Positions 1 to 13,254 are shown, counted from the stretch's first letter. The stretch: 64,000 nt of DNA from Bradysia coprophila (GCF_014529535.1 NW_023503293.1:248001-312000); one strand, 5' to 3'. Notes: generated by a model from the sequence alone, not told the origin. A program made the numbers and translations.

Positions 1-1177
1 GTATGATCCTCAGATCAATATGCAGCACACAACTAATGTTCTATAATCGTGAAGCTGTTCCCGATTTCTTCGTCTGGGGTGCATATATGAGTTTTCCGTG
101 TAGCAATTAATTTTTGTTTATGCTCGATGTTCAAACAATATTATCAACACGATGAAATATCATATTCAGGGACTATTTTTCTGAAGACATTTTCACATAT
201 TTTCCAACATTTTTCCAAATTTTCCAGAAAACATTATTTGTGAAAATTAAGAGAAATGTGAGAAAATCTCTGAAAATCTAGGAAAATGTGGGACAATTTA
301 GAAATATGTAAAAATGTCTACCCTAAAATAGTCCCTTATCATAACAGTTAATACAATGTCTGTATCAACGAGAACTAAATATGACATAAATAATCAACTG
401 ACAGCCATAAAGTTGTTTAGACGTATACCGTAAAGTCAACCACTTAAATATCATTAGATTTTATCAAAGAGAGTTCACATTACGATCATTTTTAATAAGC
501 ATTCTATGGAATGACGATTTGTTTAAACCCCAAAAAAATGATAACAGGTGGATGTAATAACTAAAGTAAAATTAATTTATTAAATAAGCCCGATGCGGGG
601 AGCCACTTGTTATCATTTCTCTGGAATAAATTATTCAACAAAACAAAAATGTAAATCATTTCATTAGGAGTTCGTTCATGGAAAAAAATAATTAGTAACA
701 GAACTTTATAACTTCAAACAGTTAAGCTTAAGGATTACCATCATCAACCTATTATGTGTAAATATAAGTAAAACTTTTGTAAATAGAAATAAAAAATCAT
801 TTAAGACCTCAGATTACGATTAAGTTTAACAGAATAAACTAGTTCATTGCCCATTCTAATTGTATGTGTGTCTGTGGTTTGTGTAGAGTAAGGACATTGA
901 GTTGAGAAATAATAGTTAATAACAGAAATTAAAACAAAAATTTAACCATAAATTTAGCCTGGTAATCATTTAAGAAAGTTTTTTTTTGTATTTAATTCAA
1001 TTAAACTTTACAGAATTTTTCGTTTGAAAAATAATAATAACAAAACGAACCTTGACTTTATAACCGAAGTTATTTTTGAATGAATTTTAATTTAAATTTT
1101 AAAGATTTTGTAAAATAAATTTACATTTTATAAATTAAGTTGAGTTTTTCTTTCCAATCTGTCTCAGACGTAATATC

Positions 1178-1290
1178 AACGCACTTCAAGCATGAGTGGT
1201 ACTCTGAATAGGGTACTGTAACCTGACAGTGTATTATATAACTGTAAAACACTGTAAAAAAAACTATTTGATACAATATAGTACTCTGCG
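1178..1290. repeat. CACTTCAAG-ended MITE, copy 1 (partial)
   Basis: The left end reads CAACGCACTTCAAGCATGAG and continues with a TACTCTGAATAGGGTACTG block. This is the reverse complement of the right end of the elements at 45283-45447 and 54868-54999. The far end is unclear, so this copy is probably truncated. Confidence 0.5.
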
Positions 1291-2137
1291 TTGGTAATAT
1301 ACATAAGTAACAGGAACGAGACCATTTCTAGGAAGGTAAGAATCACATGAAAGGTACTTCTAAGTCTCGACTGAGTACCTTCAACTCTCGTTTTATAATA
1401 GTTGCTTATGCCACCGAGTGTCTAAAAAAGCCAGGGAATTAAACGCGTACGAAGCACTAAGGTTCTATACGTTTGCTTTATTTGATGTGTATTGTAAGTA
1501 GTGCTAACTAAGTACGAATTCAGGGAAAAGAAGTTTATAGAATGCGGTTCATCGTGAGGTAGGCTCCTTGTAGATTTTCATGATTTTTTGTTTTGTTTTA
1601 AAAGTATTGAAGACCACATAGCGCTAAGAACAATTTGGAACCACTTTTTGCATTAAAAAAAATAAACAAAAATGGTTTTTCTCGTACCATTTTCAACACA
1701 TTGGAAGGTCAATGAATCTGCAACCCAGTGAAACTTTACGTCGAGTCTATATTCGTTTGAAAGCTCTTGAAATTCTCTTTAAAATGAGCTACGACACGAC
1801 TATTTTGCTTCCCAGTCACAGATTTTGGAAAGCTTTAACTCCAAAAAATTTCTGGAAAAGTCATGGTCGGGAGCACTTTTTGTAATTTTTCATCGGTGAG
1901 TCGATTTTTTTTTTAATTTTAAAGTATGCCAAATTGAAGCCACAGTCTCTACGAGTAGTTATCATATACACTTAACAAATTTGTTTCAACACAAGCGGCA
2001 GAACTTCTCTCACTATGGCTCTGTGACCAAAAGGTCGGTAAACCTCTTTAGTAAATCAGTAAAAGATAAAAAAAATCGAATTTCCTTCACGCTTTGTCGA
2101 TTTTGGGAATATAAAGCAAAGGCTGTTCGTTCCAAGC

Positions 2138-2497
2138 GAATTCATCCTTCAACGAAATGTAATGAGAAGGCGTTTTGTCTGTTCCTTAGGAATTCATCCT
2201 TCAACGAAATGTAATGAGAAGGCGTTTTGTTTGTTCCTAGGGAATTCATCCTTCAACGAAATGTAATGAGAAGGAGTTTTTTCCGTTCCTAGGGAATTCA
2301 TCCTTTTACGAAATGTAACGAGAATGCGTTTTGTTCGTTCCTAGGGAATTCATCCTTCAACGAAATGTAATGAGAAGGAGTTTTTTCCGTTCCTAGGGAA
2401 TTCATCCTTTTACGAAATGTAACGATAAGGCGTTTTGTTCTTTCCTAGGGAATTCATCCTTCTACGAAATGTAATGAGAGGCCTTCTGTTCGTTCGA
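2138..2497. repeat. 52-bp minisatellite, about 7 copies
   Basis: The unit begins GAATTCATCCTTCAACGAAA and recurs at 2138, 2190, 2242, 2294, 2346, 2398 and 2450, exactly 52 bp apart. The copies differ by a few substitutions. Two variants alternate (GGCGTTTTGT and GGAGTTTTTT), which suggests that part of the array grew as a 104-bp dimer. A chance open frame runs through the first copies. Confidence 0.9.
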
Positions 2498-4129
2498 CGA
2501 AAAAAATGACAAAAGTGAAGAAACAACAAAAAAAATTAAATTAATTTATCGGTCGTTTATCAGCCGTTTCATTTAAAATGCCGTAAACATTACCATATTT
2601 TATTCACGAGTGAAGGCTTTGTAAATTTAGTAAGTACCGGGGGACTTCACCCAGAAAAAAAATCAGACAATACTCCGGGTATGTGTAAAATTCGTCGGAA
2701 AGGTGGAATATACTTCATTGACGTATATGATACATGGACAATGTTTTCTATACGTGGGACACGGTGAAAACATAGTTGCGTATTTCAATTGTCAGATTTG
2801 AATATTCTCGTGTTACGTATTGTGATGATGTACGTGGAATGAGAATAACTTACGAGTGGGATGGAGATTTAACGCACATAACGTATGTTAAACGTATATA
2901 GTGGATGTTGGTCCTAAACGTTGAATTTGGATCATATTTATATTTCTTAACACGAAGAAAATGTAAATTAGAAAAATACTCGTCAAAATACTTTCATTTT
3001 TTATGAAGTAGTTTTTGTGTGCATTACGTTATAACATACTCTGCGTAACTTATACGCCACACACGTTTTCGCTTTCAAAGTACGGTTCAACAATAAGAAA
3101 TGTCAACCAACAATACTATACTGCAACATTAGAAAGATCGTTGGCTCATGACCGTAAGGTCCCCGGTTCAATTCCCGAAGAAGTCAATTTTTAATTTGAA
3201 GCATTTGTTACCAATAACTGCTAAAATGTATAATAACTACTGTAAGCTGTTAATATGGTGTATATCGTAGGTGAATTCAATAAAATTCATATTTTTAAAT
3301 CTCTGTCAAAGCCAAATACGTCTTGGACGTATTATATTCGAGCCCGCTGTACCACACTTTTTAAATCAAATCCACGCCGTAAGTGCGGTCGAAATTCAAA
3401 ATGGAAAGTGCGGAGGTCTTTCTAATGTAGCGTCATTTTCATACAATGAAGCGTTGAAATGTATTTTTCGGTTCACTTTTTCATCGAATCGTTCACTTAA
3501 AATTCAAATTTTAGGCACACTTACGGCGTGAATGTAGGCATTTGTATCAGTGATGCTTCGGAAGTTCAACAATGAAATCGATCAAAAATATATTTAAAAA
3601 ATGGTCAGTCAAGGGACCTGACCCGCCCAAAAGGTGGGACCTAGTTAAATGGAATTGACAAGAATTAAAAGGAATTGTAAGAAATTGACAGTTAGTATCT
3701 ATAGAAATTGAAAGGGAATAACGGATTGAAGTTTTGACCAATTCGACGCAGAACGTTATTCTAAGCAAAAAATTGTTCTACGGTATGCCTCTAAAATGCA
3801 CAGATTTTTTTTATAAAATTAATTTTGTTTACCCTAAATCGACCCAATTTTGTCAGCCGCCTAAAATGTGCCGGAGGCCGTTTCCAGTCTCGATGCAGCA
3901 AGAACTACATGGGTATCGACAATTCTAATCAAAAGAATTTCTAAAAACAGTGTAAAATCAAAAATATAGGGCCGTCAATTTGTCATTTTTTTACTGTACG
4001 TTTCGAAGTTTAGACGAAACTATAAAAAGATCAGTGCATTTTAGCGACATTACCGTTGAACAATTTTTTGTTTAGAATAATGTTTTACGTCGATTAAAAA
4101 TAACTTGTCAAAACTTCAGTCACCCATTG

Positions 4130-4400
4130 AAAGAAATTGAAATGAATTGAAAGGAAGTAGAGTGAATCCGGCAATTAGATTAACTGATCCGGTAATTGAG
4201 GTAATTAAATGGAATTGACAGGAATTAAAAGGAATTGACAGGAATTAATGAAAGAAATTGACAGGAAGTACCTATAGAAATTGAAAGAGAATTGAAAGAA
4301 ATTGAAAGGAATTGCAAGGAAATAGGGCGAATCCGGCAGTTAGACGAGTTGCTTCGGTAATTGAGGTAATTAAACGGAATTGAAAGGAATTAGAAATTGA
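4130..4400. repeat. degenerate GGAATTGACAGGAATTAAAA repeat
   Basis: Imperfect tandem repeats of GGAATTGA and AGAAATTGA units. A second block at about 3649-3722 shares the same order of words (AATGGAATTGACA, AAAAGGAATTG, TCTATAGAAATTGAAAG), so both derive from one dispersed repeat. Confidence 0.6.
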
Positions 4401-4497
4401 TTTGCCACTTTTGTAACCAGTGGCTTACCCCTCACATATAGTTCTTGGACATATATATAGTCGTTAGCGCATGTGTTTGGATACGATTTGAAAAAAA

Positions 4498-4653
4498 AAT
4501 GGGTCCGCTCCAAGGCCATATGAATTGTCAATTGTCATAGAGACATAATCTCGTCAATATTTAGATGAAAACCTATCACTGTGGATGAAATCATGTTCGT
4601 TCGGCCAGTGGAAATTCGTGTTTACAGTACTTGGAACAAACCTATTTGAAACG
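4498..4653. mobile_element. dispersed MITE-like element (relative of 18562-18717)
   Basis: This shares the ordered words CCAAGGCCAT, GACATAA, TCGTTCGGCCAGTG, AATTCGTGTTT and AACAAACCTATT with 18562-18717. In that better copy the ends are inverted repeats of AATAGGTCTGTTC. The left end here is diverged. Confidence 0.55.
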
Positions 4654-5037
4654 GAGCATGTGGACAAGGTTCTGAAGAACAGGTTAAGACGCTCGCGAAC
4701 GCGGAAGGCATCAAATTTGTTAAACGCTCTCATTACATATTGTGTGAAAATTCCAAGGTTCTGAAAGAACAGGTTAAGACACTTACGAAGGCGGGTGAAA
4801 CAACAAACTACCGAACTATCTTACCGCTCATATTTAAAAATATCGAATTTTCTTCGCGTTTACAATGACACGAGTGAATAATGCGTGACCAACTTCAGTG
4901 TTGTTTATTTGCGTTGATATTTTTGTTTGGTTATTGCTTGATTGCTCTTGTAACAGAAATTTTTTATTAAAGATCACTTAGAATGAGCATCAGTACCAGT
5001 GAACCTTTTTGTAATTCAATCCCAGAAGCTGTGTGTA

Positions 5038-8000
5038 ATGAGTGATTCTGATGATACTGATGTCCTTTTGTTAATACCACCTGATTTCTTCCTGGCCGAC
5101 ACAGGAAGCTCTAGTGAGGGAGTGAGTGCCATTGAGAATAGCTCCAAAACGAAAACGGTAACTGAACTAGTCAGTCCTTGTTGCCGGAAGTCTACAAGTA
5201 AACTTGAACCTTGCAAACGGTACAGTAATCAGTGCACAATCGATCACCCCTTCAATTTTGGAAACAAACAGTCGCGGGAGAACAGCTTCGACACATCACA
5301 AATGTATCACTCAACGCCAAAGATAGATCGATTTTCATCAGCCGATTATGGTAAGCCGAAAGACGACTTTATCAAAGAAATCGACACTCACTTGCAAAAT
5401 ACGAATGGAACCGCCTCCGGTACTAACGGTGATGTTAAACGACTGGCTGTAGAAGCAATCAAAAAACACAACTCGCTGCTGGAGAGTCGGAAAGTTGATT
5501 ACACGGAAAGTGATCGAAATTTTGGCTATGCGAGTGGTGGAGCCGATCCGTATAATAAGTTTAGTAGATTGTCCGACTGGAGGAACGATGTCAATCGCAG
5601 TTCGGAAATGAAGAAATGTCTGGGAGGTAATGATACCTTGTTGAGTCTTAATGAAATTTGGGATGCATCGGGTAAAACAGAGAGTGCCACAGTTCACGAG
5701 GAGAGGACGAGACGAGAGGTATGTGGTGATTTAACAGTTCGCTTGAATTGATGTAACACTTTGTGCGGTTTCAGCACTGCGAAAAAACGATACAAATTTT
5801 ACAGTCCAAATTGACGGAATATCAACAGAAAATTGCTGTTGCCATTAAAGTGGATAGGACCAAAGATGAAGCACTAAAGCGACTGTCCGAAACGAACTCA
5901 AGGTATGTGTTGTCACGTAAACTGAACGACTCCGTGATCACCCGTTTCTAATTCAGTCTTCTAGCCAAAAACAATCATCTCGAATTGAAACTGACCAACA
6001 TCGAAATCAAGCTGAACGACAAAGACTCGGAAACGATAAATTTGCGCGAAAAGATCAATTACTTGGAACAGGAAATGACGCAGTACATTGAAGTAGCAAA
6101 ACGGTATCAGGACAACTGTGAAAAACTTGAAGCCAAAATTGACGCACTATCACGATCGGGAGACGAGGTACGAGACATTCATCGTAATCAGCTCCACGAT
6201 CTGGAGATTCGTCTATCGAATGCAAAGAAAAATGAAGACTTACTGCGTGAAGACAATCGAAAGTTACAGGATGACTTTGCTAAGGTAAATTGGGTGTACA
6301 TTTATGACCAATTTGCGTGTGGTGCTGATGGCGAAATATTTTCAGGCTGTGGAGTCGCTGAAAGTGAACGATACAGCCGAAAATCAGATTGACAATCTAC
6401 GGCAGCAATTAGATATTGAAAGTAGCCGGGCTGAGTCTCTGGAGAAGCAGAAGAAGTCAATGCAGGAAACAATAGCTTCTTTAGCGGAGAGAGAGGTACG
6501 GTCATTGTGGACGATGAATTTTCAGATTTTTTCTTTGTTATCCACCTGTTCCCGTGGGCATTCACATTGTTCACACGCTCAATTTCCCCCTTTTCGTTTC
6601 TTTATAGAAGAATTTGCTGAAAGAACTGGACGGCCAAAAAACGTCGCTGAAATCATTTTATCAAAATCAAATCGAGGACGTTGTGCAGCAGAAAGTCAAA
6701 GAGTTTCAGAAGCAATTAGATCTGGTCGAGGAATCATTCAAAATTGAATCGAAACAGAGAGAACGATTGATAGCCGAACGGGCTATCAAACAGATGGAGC
6801 TATTCAACCAAAAGTATAAACTTTGCTTAAAATGGCTATGTCTACTTCCCAGTCAGCTAACATTAATTCTATCCGTAGAAATGAAGAAGAAATTTCATTG
6901 ATCAATCGGAAGCATTGCGAGGAAGTCGAAGTCTATCGAATACAATTGCAAAATGCATCAAAGACCATCAGCCATCTTCAAGCGAAGCGGTGAGAATTTA
7001 CTTTTAAGATGCACAGTTTCAGACGTAAAATCTTCCAATTGAATTCACAGAGCCGACATAGCCGAACAGTTGCACGACATCATGGAGACACAATGGCAGC
7101 GTGCATTGGAAATGATTTCTACCGGCGATCCGGAAGACGATGCTGTGGATCGCCATCAATCGGCGAAAAAGAGTCACAATCAACGCGATGCAGTGGCATC
7201 GAGAAAAGCGGATGAAGTGCATGAAACGCCAGTGAATAATCGACAAAATAACAAATTTGCAGATGGTGCTCAGTGTGGTGACGATAAACTGCAGTCGTTC
7301 ATTGATTTGGTAAGTTTGCGAATTTCTAATTTTGAAACTTGGCTTTGTGTGTTACAACTCGTCCTCTTAAGTCACTTGATTTGGAGATGTTGTGAGTGGT
7401 CGTTGCTGATTCATTTTTTGGCAGGGGCCAAATGATGACCGATGATTCCTAGCTCTTTTACTTTCTAAGTCTCACAACTCATCATAGGTCGCAACTATCG
7501 ACATCGAATAATAGTGGTAATTCTAGATAAGTCTTAACCTTCGGTAGAGTTGTTACACTCAATTAGCTTAAACTCAAGGAAATTGCTGGCATTGTGGGTT
7601 GTCAAGGGAAGTATTTAATCTACACTGATTTTATCGATTCAGGTCAAGTTAGGTTCGATTGTTGTAGAAATGTCGAGTTGTATGAGTGCAGTTCAGTTCA
7701 GTTCAGTTAAAATGTACAGGTCAGTTTCCCAGCCCACACACTTGGTTTACAAAAAGTGTCGTCTTATTTATCAAACTTTCATTTCGCAACCTCATTTGTT
7801 AACACCATTGACATCCCATTAAAGAGGCAGAAGAAGTTCAGACAAAGATGTCGGTTGTAGTAGTTGGTGATTCATTACACCTTCACTGCAGCTCAGATAC
7901 AAAATTCTTGCCCTTAAGCCGTTGTAGGTTTCAGAAAAAAATGATAAATCCGTAATGCCCACCACTAGTAGCATATATTGCAGGTTTGTTGCGGCTCACA

Positions 8001-9009
8001 CATCTTTAATGCAGAATGAACTGATCAGATCTTACCTTTGAAATTTGATGAGCTGTAGCGTAGTTGAATCACATTTTTGTATGACAAACATAGGGTGGAT
8101 CGATTTTAAAATTTTAATTTCAATCTAAAAAGCATATATTGTTCAAGTTCCATAACCGCACATGTCGCCTGATCATTTTCCGAAAAAAGATTTTGGTTTT
8201 ACATTTTAAGGGCTTCCGACTGCCGACCGAGCAATTTTCGGGTAAAGCATTTTTACGTGTAAACATGAATAGCGCTGAGACCATTTCATATAGATAACAT
8301 AAAAATTTGAAAAAAATATTTTTTGTGAACGGCCGCTCAAAGTTACAGTTTTGTTTCCAACGAAAAATTGCTCAACTTTGAAGTGAAATCTGAACTGACG
8401 ATGTAGCATGACATGACCTAGATCAAATTAATCGTTATTTAATCCATAATTTCATAAAGGATTCGAAACAAAAGAGTTTTTGAAAAACTTTTGGTAAATG
8501 TGCTTTCCATTAATGGGAAATCTAGTCAAGAATTTTTGACAATTTTGGGAAGCATATTTGTCGCGTTGAGTGAATGTTTTTTGATAAGCTCTTCTATCTA
8601 AATATAGATTTCAGTTTTTTTTTAGAGATATCATCATTTCTCTAATTCTCTCAATTGCCATTTGAAATAACATGCGAAATCAGAGAAAACAGAAAAACAA
8701 TGAAAACGATGATGTCCCATAAAATCTCGAAAACTATATTTCTCCGACTGTACTCGAACCTAAAATTTAAGTCCCTTCTGAAAGTGAGAATTTTAAAGTT
8801 GTTATTGTCTGTACGCCATAATTAGAAGGAGGATGACAGATTCCACGCGATTCAAATACGAGATTACGAGAAATTCCAATCAAATATGTCTTTAATATTT
8901 CCAGCTCCTAAGAAAGTCACCGCGTGACACCGACCAACTAGAGGATATCCTAAATTTGCCGAGAAAAAATCAACGACGAGATGCATCGAACCGACCGCCA
9001 TGGAAATAG
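5038..9009 (+). CDS. coiled-coil centrosomal protein, probably centrobin
   Basis: Eight exons by eye: 5038-5718, 5775-5902, 5957-6284, 6346-6495, 6608-6813, 6879-6989, 7051-7309 and 8905-9009. They join in frame to a protein of about 655 residues. The N-terminal ~227 residues are acidic, Ser-rich and low in structure, starting MSDSDDTDVLLLIPPDFF. Residues ~228-560 are a long heptad-rich coiled coil rich in Glu, Lys, Gln and Leu. The C-terminus is basic (NLPRKNQRRDASNRPPWK). The start motif, length (fly centrobin is about 690 residues) and layout fit centrobin, a daughter-centriole protein that controls centrosome asymmetry and microtubule-organising activity. I recognise this by memory only, so another coiled-coil centriole protein is possible. 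The last intron is 1.6 kb while the rest are 50-112 bp. A 20-codon upstream frame (4983-5045) overlaps the start unless a 5'UTR intron ends at the CCCAG near 5025. Confidence 0.8.
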
Positions 9010-11886
9010 TGTAAATGAAATTATCCGACAAGATTTAATTTTCATTTTTTTACGTTTATTTATTTCATAATTATACATATAAGTAATGATATTCAATAAT
9101 TTACAGTGAAGTTCGTTCGTATAATGACATATAAATGATAGCCGAACAATTCGATCAATTTTCGGTGTTGTTCAATTTGGCGGAAATGTTTTTTTTTTGT
9201 CCATTTTCTAACCAATAGAAAAATGTATTGCTCCATTTGATGCCGCTGAAAATTGATCGATTTGTGGTGTTGGTTTCGCCGAACAGCCAGACAATATTAA
9301 AATTTAAGAGAAAAAAAAATATTTTGTTGTGTAGGCAACTCCCGAAAGAATTAGGAAAAACGAGAGAAAAAAAAAAAATTTTAATGGAATGGTATGGGTT
9401 TGGTTGGACTTTGTCACATCAATTAGTTTATTTGTGTCAGACAGAAAAATGTTTTCCATTTTATAGTAACAATGTTCCCAAGGTTTTCATTAACCCTTAA
9501 CTAAAATAGACAATCCTTAACGCAACAGAATTTTGTGTCTACCTTTTCGGATTGAATATTAAGCCGAAAAGAGGGCCCAAAAATCAATTTTGCTGTTTTG
9601 TGTTTCTATAATTTCTTTATGAATGTAACGAGTGCTTTCACCTATTTTTAAAAATAAAAATTGTTTTTTTACTACATCACGACTGACTTCAATTTTATTC
9701 AACGTTTCTCTTCCATCATTCAACGAAAATGGATAACCGAAGAAGATAAACAAACCGGACCGGAATAACTATACAGGAAATGGGGACGAGATCTGTAAAA
9801 ACAGAGAGGAAGTAGAATACTGATTGTATTAGATCAGAAAAAAGCCGGAAAAATCGTACGTTTGTATCACATCCCATGTGGATTGAATAACATCAATTGG
9901 AATGTATTCGTTGCAAATGTTTATTTTGTCCGCTCTGTACTTGGAGTTGGGAACGAAATTTCAACTGCACCATTTCCTAGCAATATACCGATCCCGTTTT
10001 TACAGATAACGCCAATGAAATTTGTGACGCAATTCGCTTCAACTGTCCAATCATACCACCCAACGGTGTTATACGACTTTAATACTACCACTTGGGCGTA
10101 TGTCTATTAAACTCATTTAAACCCTTATAAGGCAGTGAGGTTGTATGAGTTGGCCAGCTGAAGAACAGCTGAAGCAAATTGCATCACAGATTTGGTTGGA
10201 TTTAACTGTTTATTCACCAGATCTCCAGATTTCTGACACTAACGATTCTGTCTACAGCAAAGCCTGTAGACTTATCTTAGCTGTTGGTTCTTGTTTATTC
10301 TAGGGGCGACTACTTGGTCTGTGCGAGACACTAAAATGTTTTCAGTCGGGCTTTTTATTGACAATAGTCTACTGTGGACTGTAACAGTGTGCATGTTTTA
10401 TAGAGCATTCGCATTAAAACTAATGAACGTAAAACTGTTCCATAGGCAACGAAACTCAGCTGAATCAATAGACTTTTCGGTTCGAGACTATTTTTGGGAA
10501 ACCGTCTTTCCATTTTTTACTGATTTTTCCTAGATTTTTCCACTTTTCCTCAATTTTTTTTTTTGTGGAAAATTATAGAAAAAGTGCAGTTTGTAAACCA
10601 AAGGCTTATGTAGAATCAGCAACAGCTGAACTTCACCAGCTGATCAAAAAACACAGTCTACTTGTGTAATATACAATCAAAACACATTCTAAACAACGAC
10701 GACCTGAACGTGTGTATGTAGCTTGCTTTTGAATTGTTTTCGCTATAAAGGTATTGTCTTTGTCGACCAACTGGATCAGCTGTTGCTGATTTTGCATAAG
10801 TCTTTGGTTTAAAAACTATAGAAAAATTTTGGAAAAGAAAAATTGGGAAAATGCCAAGAAACACCCCTTCGAATGCTATGAATTTAGTAACAATTTTCAG
10901 TGCAAAATGTCGAACAAATCTTCGAATGATTTCGAATGATCAGTCTCCGTTTTCCAGTTGATAACGAGAACGTAGAATTAATGAAATTCCCCGAGGAAAT
11001 GTTTCCCCGTTGAACTACGTCGATTGATAGGATTTAACGGTTCTCGCAACAGTGACTGTTTTAGAACGCATTCACTGGCAGATCACCGGAATTAAAGGAT
11101 ATCATTTTTGGTAAGGTTACTTATAAGGTTCCATTGAAAAAGCGAACATGACAAAAATTTTATTTTGGAATTAAAGTTTTGTATTTTAAATGAGAAATAA
11201 TTTAAATTAACTTGACGCGCTATGAGATTCTAATTCATGTGATTTTACAATTCAATTTAAAACGAACAAAAATAAAGTCTTTGGATGTTATTGATACAGT
11301 AAATTATTTTCCGTTTAATGATAAAGCGGTTCGAGAAACAGGAAACAATTGCGCAAATTTATCAACTAAATTTTTTTGTTTGTTTTGTTTTCATTCAATA
11401 AACACTAGAACTACTCAACGTTCAAAATAATACTCAATTTTACTTGCTCTCTTTCTCTTTCAATATCTTATTTAAAAAGCAGAAAAAACCGAAACGAAAA
11501 AAGATATCTGGCAGCGATCGTTTGTTTTATCAGAAATTTATTTAATTCTAAAAACGAAATTCTTTTGTAATTTGTTTTGTTTTCATTTTTCGTTTTTTTG
11601 TGTAAATGTTTTGTCTTTCTCTTTCATAAATAAATGTTTGTTTTTCCATCTTCTCGTTTTATTGAATGAGTAAATTTGTGTGTACATATTCGCAAATTGT
11701 AAACAAAAAATCCGCATTTGGTTTTCTTATAAATTTTTCTCTCTTCTTTTTATACAATTTCAAAATTCATAGTGTGTAATGCATCACCGAGGCGGCGCCG
11801 GGATGATTTTTATTTTTTACTTTTTAAATATATTTCTGTTTTTATATATTTATTACTTACCAACAATGATTTTGATTGATTTTGAT
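9010..11886. other. AT-rich intergenic region
   Basis: This holds the 3' ends of the centrobin-like gene (+) and AP-2 sigma (-). The open frames at 9228, 9862, 10291 and 11212 are AT-driven and show no family features. Fragments with the CAGCTGAAGAACAGCTGAAG word (near 10155 and 10625) belong to the MITE family of 50247-50486. A small GC-rich patch at about 11785-11805 (GAGGCGGCGCCGGGATG) is unexplained and may lie in the AP-2 sigma 3'UTR. Confidence 0.5.
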
Positions 11887-12751
11887 CTACTCCAGTGTGT
11901 TCAGCATCAATAATTGTTTGAGTACTTTGGTCTGTGATGTTTCTCGAATTTCACCGGCCAAAAACATTTCATCCACCACCGTGTACACTTTGTAGAAATT
12001 AAACACCAGATCCAATTCGCACACATTGTGAAAGTATTCATTGAGCACTTCGACGAAATTATGTATCGCTTCCAAATAGCACAGATTGTTGTCATTGACA
12101 TCAACGCAAATGCAAAAGTATAGACCAGCATAACGTCTGTAGACGATTTTGAAGTTACGGAACTGTAGAAAATAATACAAAAAAAATTCAATCACATCGA
12201 TGTTGCCCACAGTTGGATTTATTTAAAAAAAAAATTACAAAAACGGAGTCGTTCAATTTGAACGACATTTGAACGGGGCTGGTAAAAATAATCAATTTTT
12301 GTTTTAATCAGCAACAATAAAATATGCTCCAAGTTATTGTGACTGATTAATCATCATCAACGACAACAACAACACTTCTTCTGTGCATTGCATAAACAAT
12401 TGATTGTAGGTTTGTTTTTTGAACGAAGGAAGAAGTGATAAGAGAGAACCGATTGTTTTTTTTTTCGTTGGAAAAGTGGGTGGGCTCATTTAACGATTAC
12501 AAAAGAAAGGGTGTCCGAATCACTTCCACCGTACTTACTTCAACGAAATTTGTATGTTTTGCATCGCGAACTGTAACAACAGCATGCACCTCTTCAATTA
12601 ATTTCTGTTTTTCATCGTCATCAAAGTTCATGTACCATTTTGCCAGTCGAGTTTTTCCAGCACGATTTTGTATCAAAATAAACCTAATCTAAAGTGTAAA
12701 GCGTTACGGTTAGAATGGTGAATGGGGCTGGAAGCTGTTGATTTTTACCAT
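11887..12751 (-). CDS. AP2S1: AP-2 complex subunit sigma
   Basis: This is the small sigma subunit of the AP-2 clathrin adaptor, which sits at the plasma membrane and helps bind dileucine cargo signals in endocytosis. Three coding exons read on the minus strand: 12751-12749 (only the ATG), 12688-12539 and 12162-11887. They give exactly 142 residues, the usual length of the family. The near-invariant sequence is visible: [19 protein letters not shown], then the [17 protein letters not shown] junction, then [20 protein letters not shown] and [17 protein letters not shown]. The first intron (12748-12689, 60 bp) leaves the initiator Met alone in its exon. I chose this start because the exon-2 acceptor gives Ile-Arg-Phe in frame and ATG followed by GTAAAA is the nearest matching donor. 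It is divergently paired with Rpp21, about 500 bp away. Confidence 0.95.
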
Positions 12752-13254
12752 TTTTATTCGTAATTTATATTCCTTCGATCGATCTAAAACCAGCAACTTC
12801 TATCACTCACAGAAAAGTTAATGACGTTTATCAACCTTCATACAATACCTATGTAGCGATCGCTCCCTGTACTGCCACTGTCATTATTATTTTTTGCGGT
12901 TGGTAGTTGTCCCAGTGAAAAAGAAACCAAGGTTCACCGTTGTCGAAGCACAAAAATTAAAATTATTTTTACTTTACATTACGGGTACAAACGCTTCGGT
13001 ACAATTATTAGAACTAGTATTTCATCGAACTAGTATCGACGACTATAACTCAACATTCGACCAATGAGACTGGCTATGTGTTCGGTATTGCCGGTCTTGC
13101 TTTCAATCTCTCTATCCCAAATTCGACATGTTCATTTCGAACGTTTCGAACACAAAAATTATTTTGCTTGGGAAATGCGGTTGTCATAAAAAATAAAAAC
13201 AAAAAAATGTGAATGTAAACATACCCAGAAAAAAGCCGGAAATTCTTCACAAAA
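12752..13254. promoter_or_regulatory. shared head-to-head promoter interval of AP-2 sigma and Rpp21
   Basis: 503 bp separate the two start codons on opposite strands. I see no TATA box at a sensible distance for either gene, as is usual for housekeeping genes. It includes short repeated words (ACTAGTAT near 13013 and 13029; TCGAACGTTTCGAACAC near 13136). Calling it a bidirectional promoter is inference from gene arrangement. Confidence 0.5.

Larger units (their letters stand above)
1..5037. other. gene-poor, repeat-containing region upstream of the centrobin-like gene
   Basis: I see no convincing coding exon here. It holds a copy of the CACTTCAAG-ended element near 1178, a 52-bp tandem array (2138-2497), two stretches of GGAATTGA-rich degenerate repeat (about 3649-3722 and 4130-4400), a dispersed element at about 4498-4653 and a partial tandem duplication around 4669-4800 (unit beginning AAGGTTCTGAA). 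The short open frames at 1981, 3271, 3547 and 3734 have no recognisable composition or motif and look like chance. Confidence 0.6.

Noticed and set aside
3136..3180. tRNA-like segment with a perfect B-box word (GGTTCAATTCC)
   Set aside because: The T-stem does not pair well, the anticodon arm gives a 4-base loop, and no A-box or acceptor stem lies at the right distance. At most a decayed tRNA-derived SINE end.
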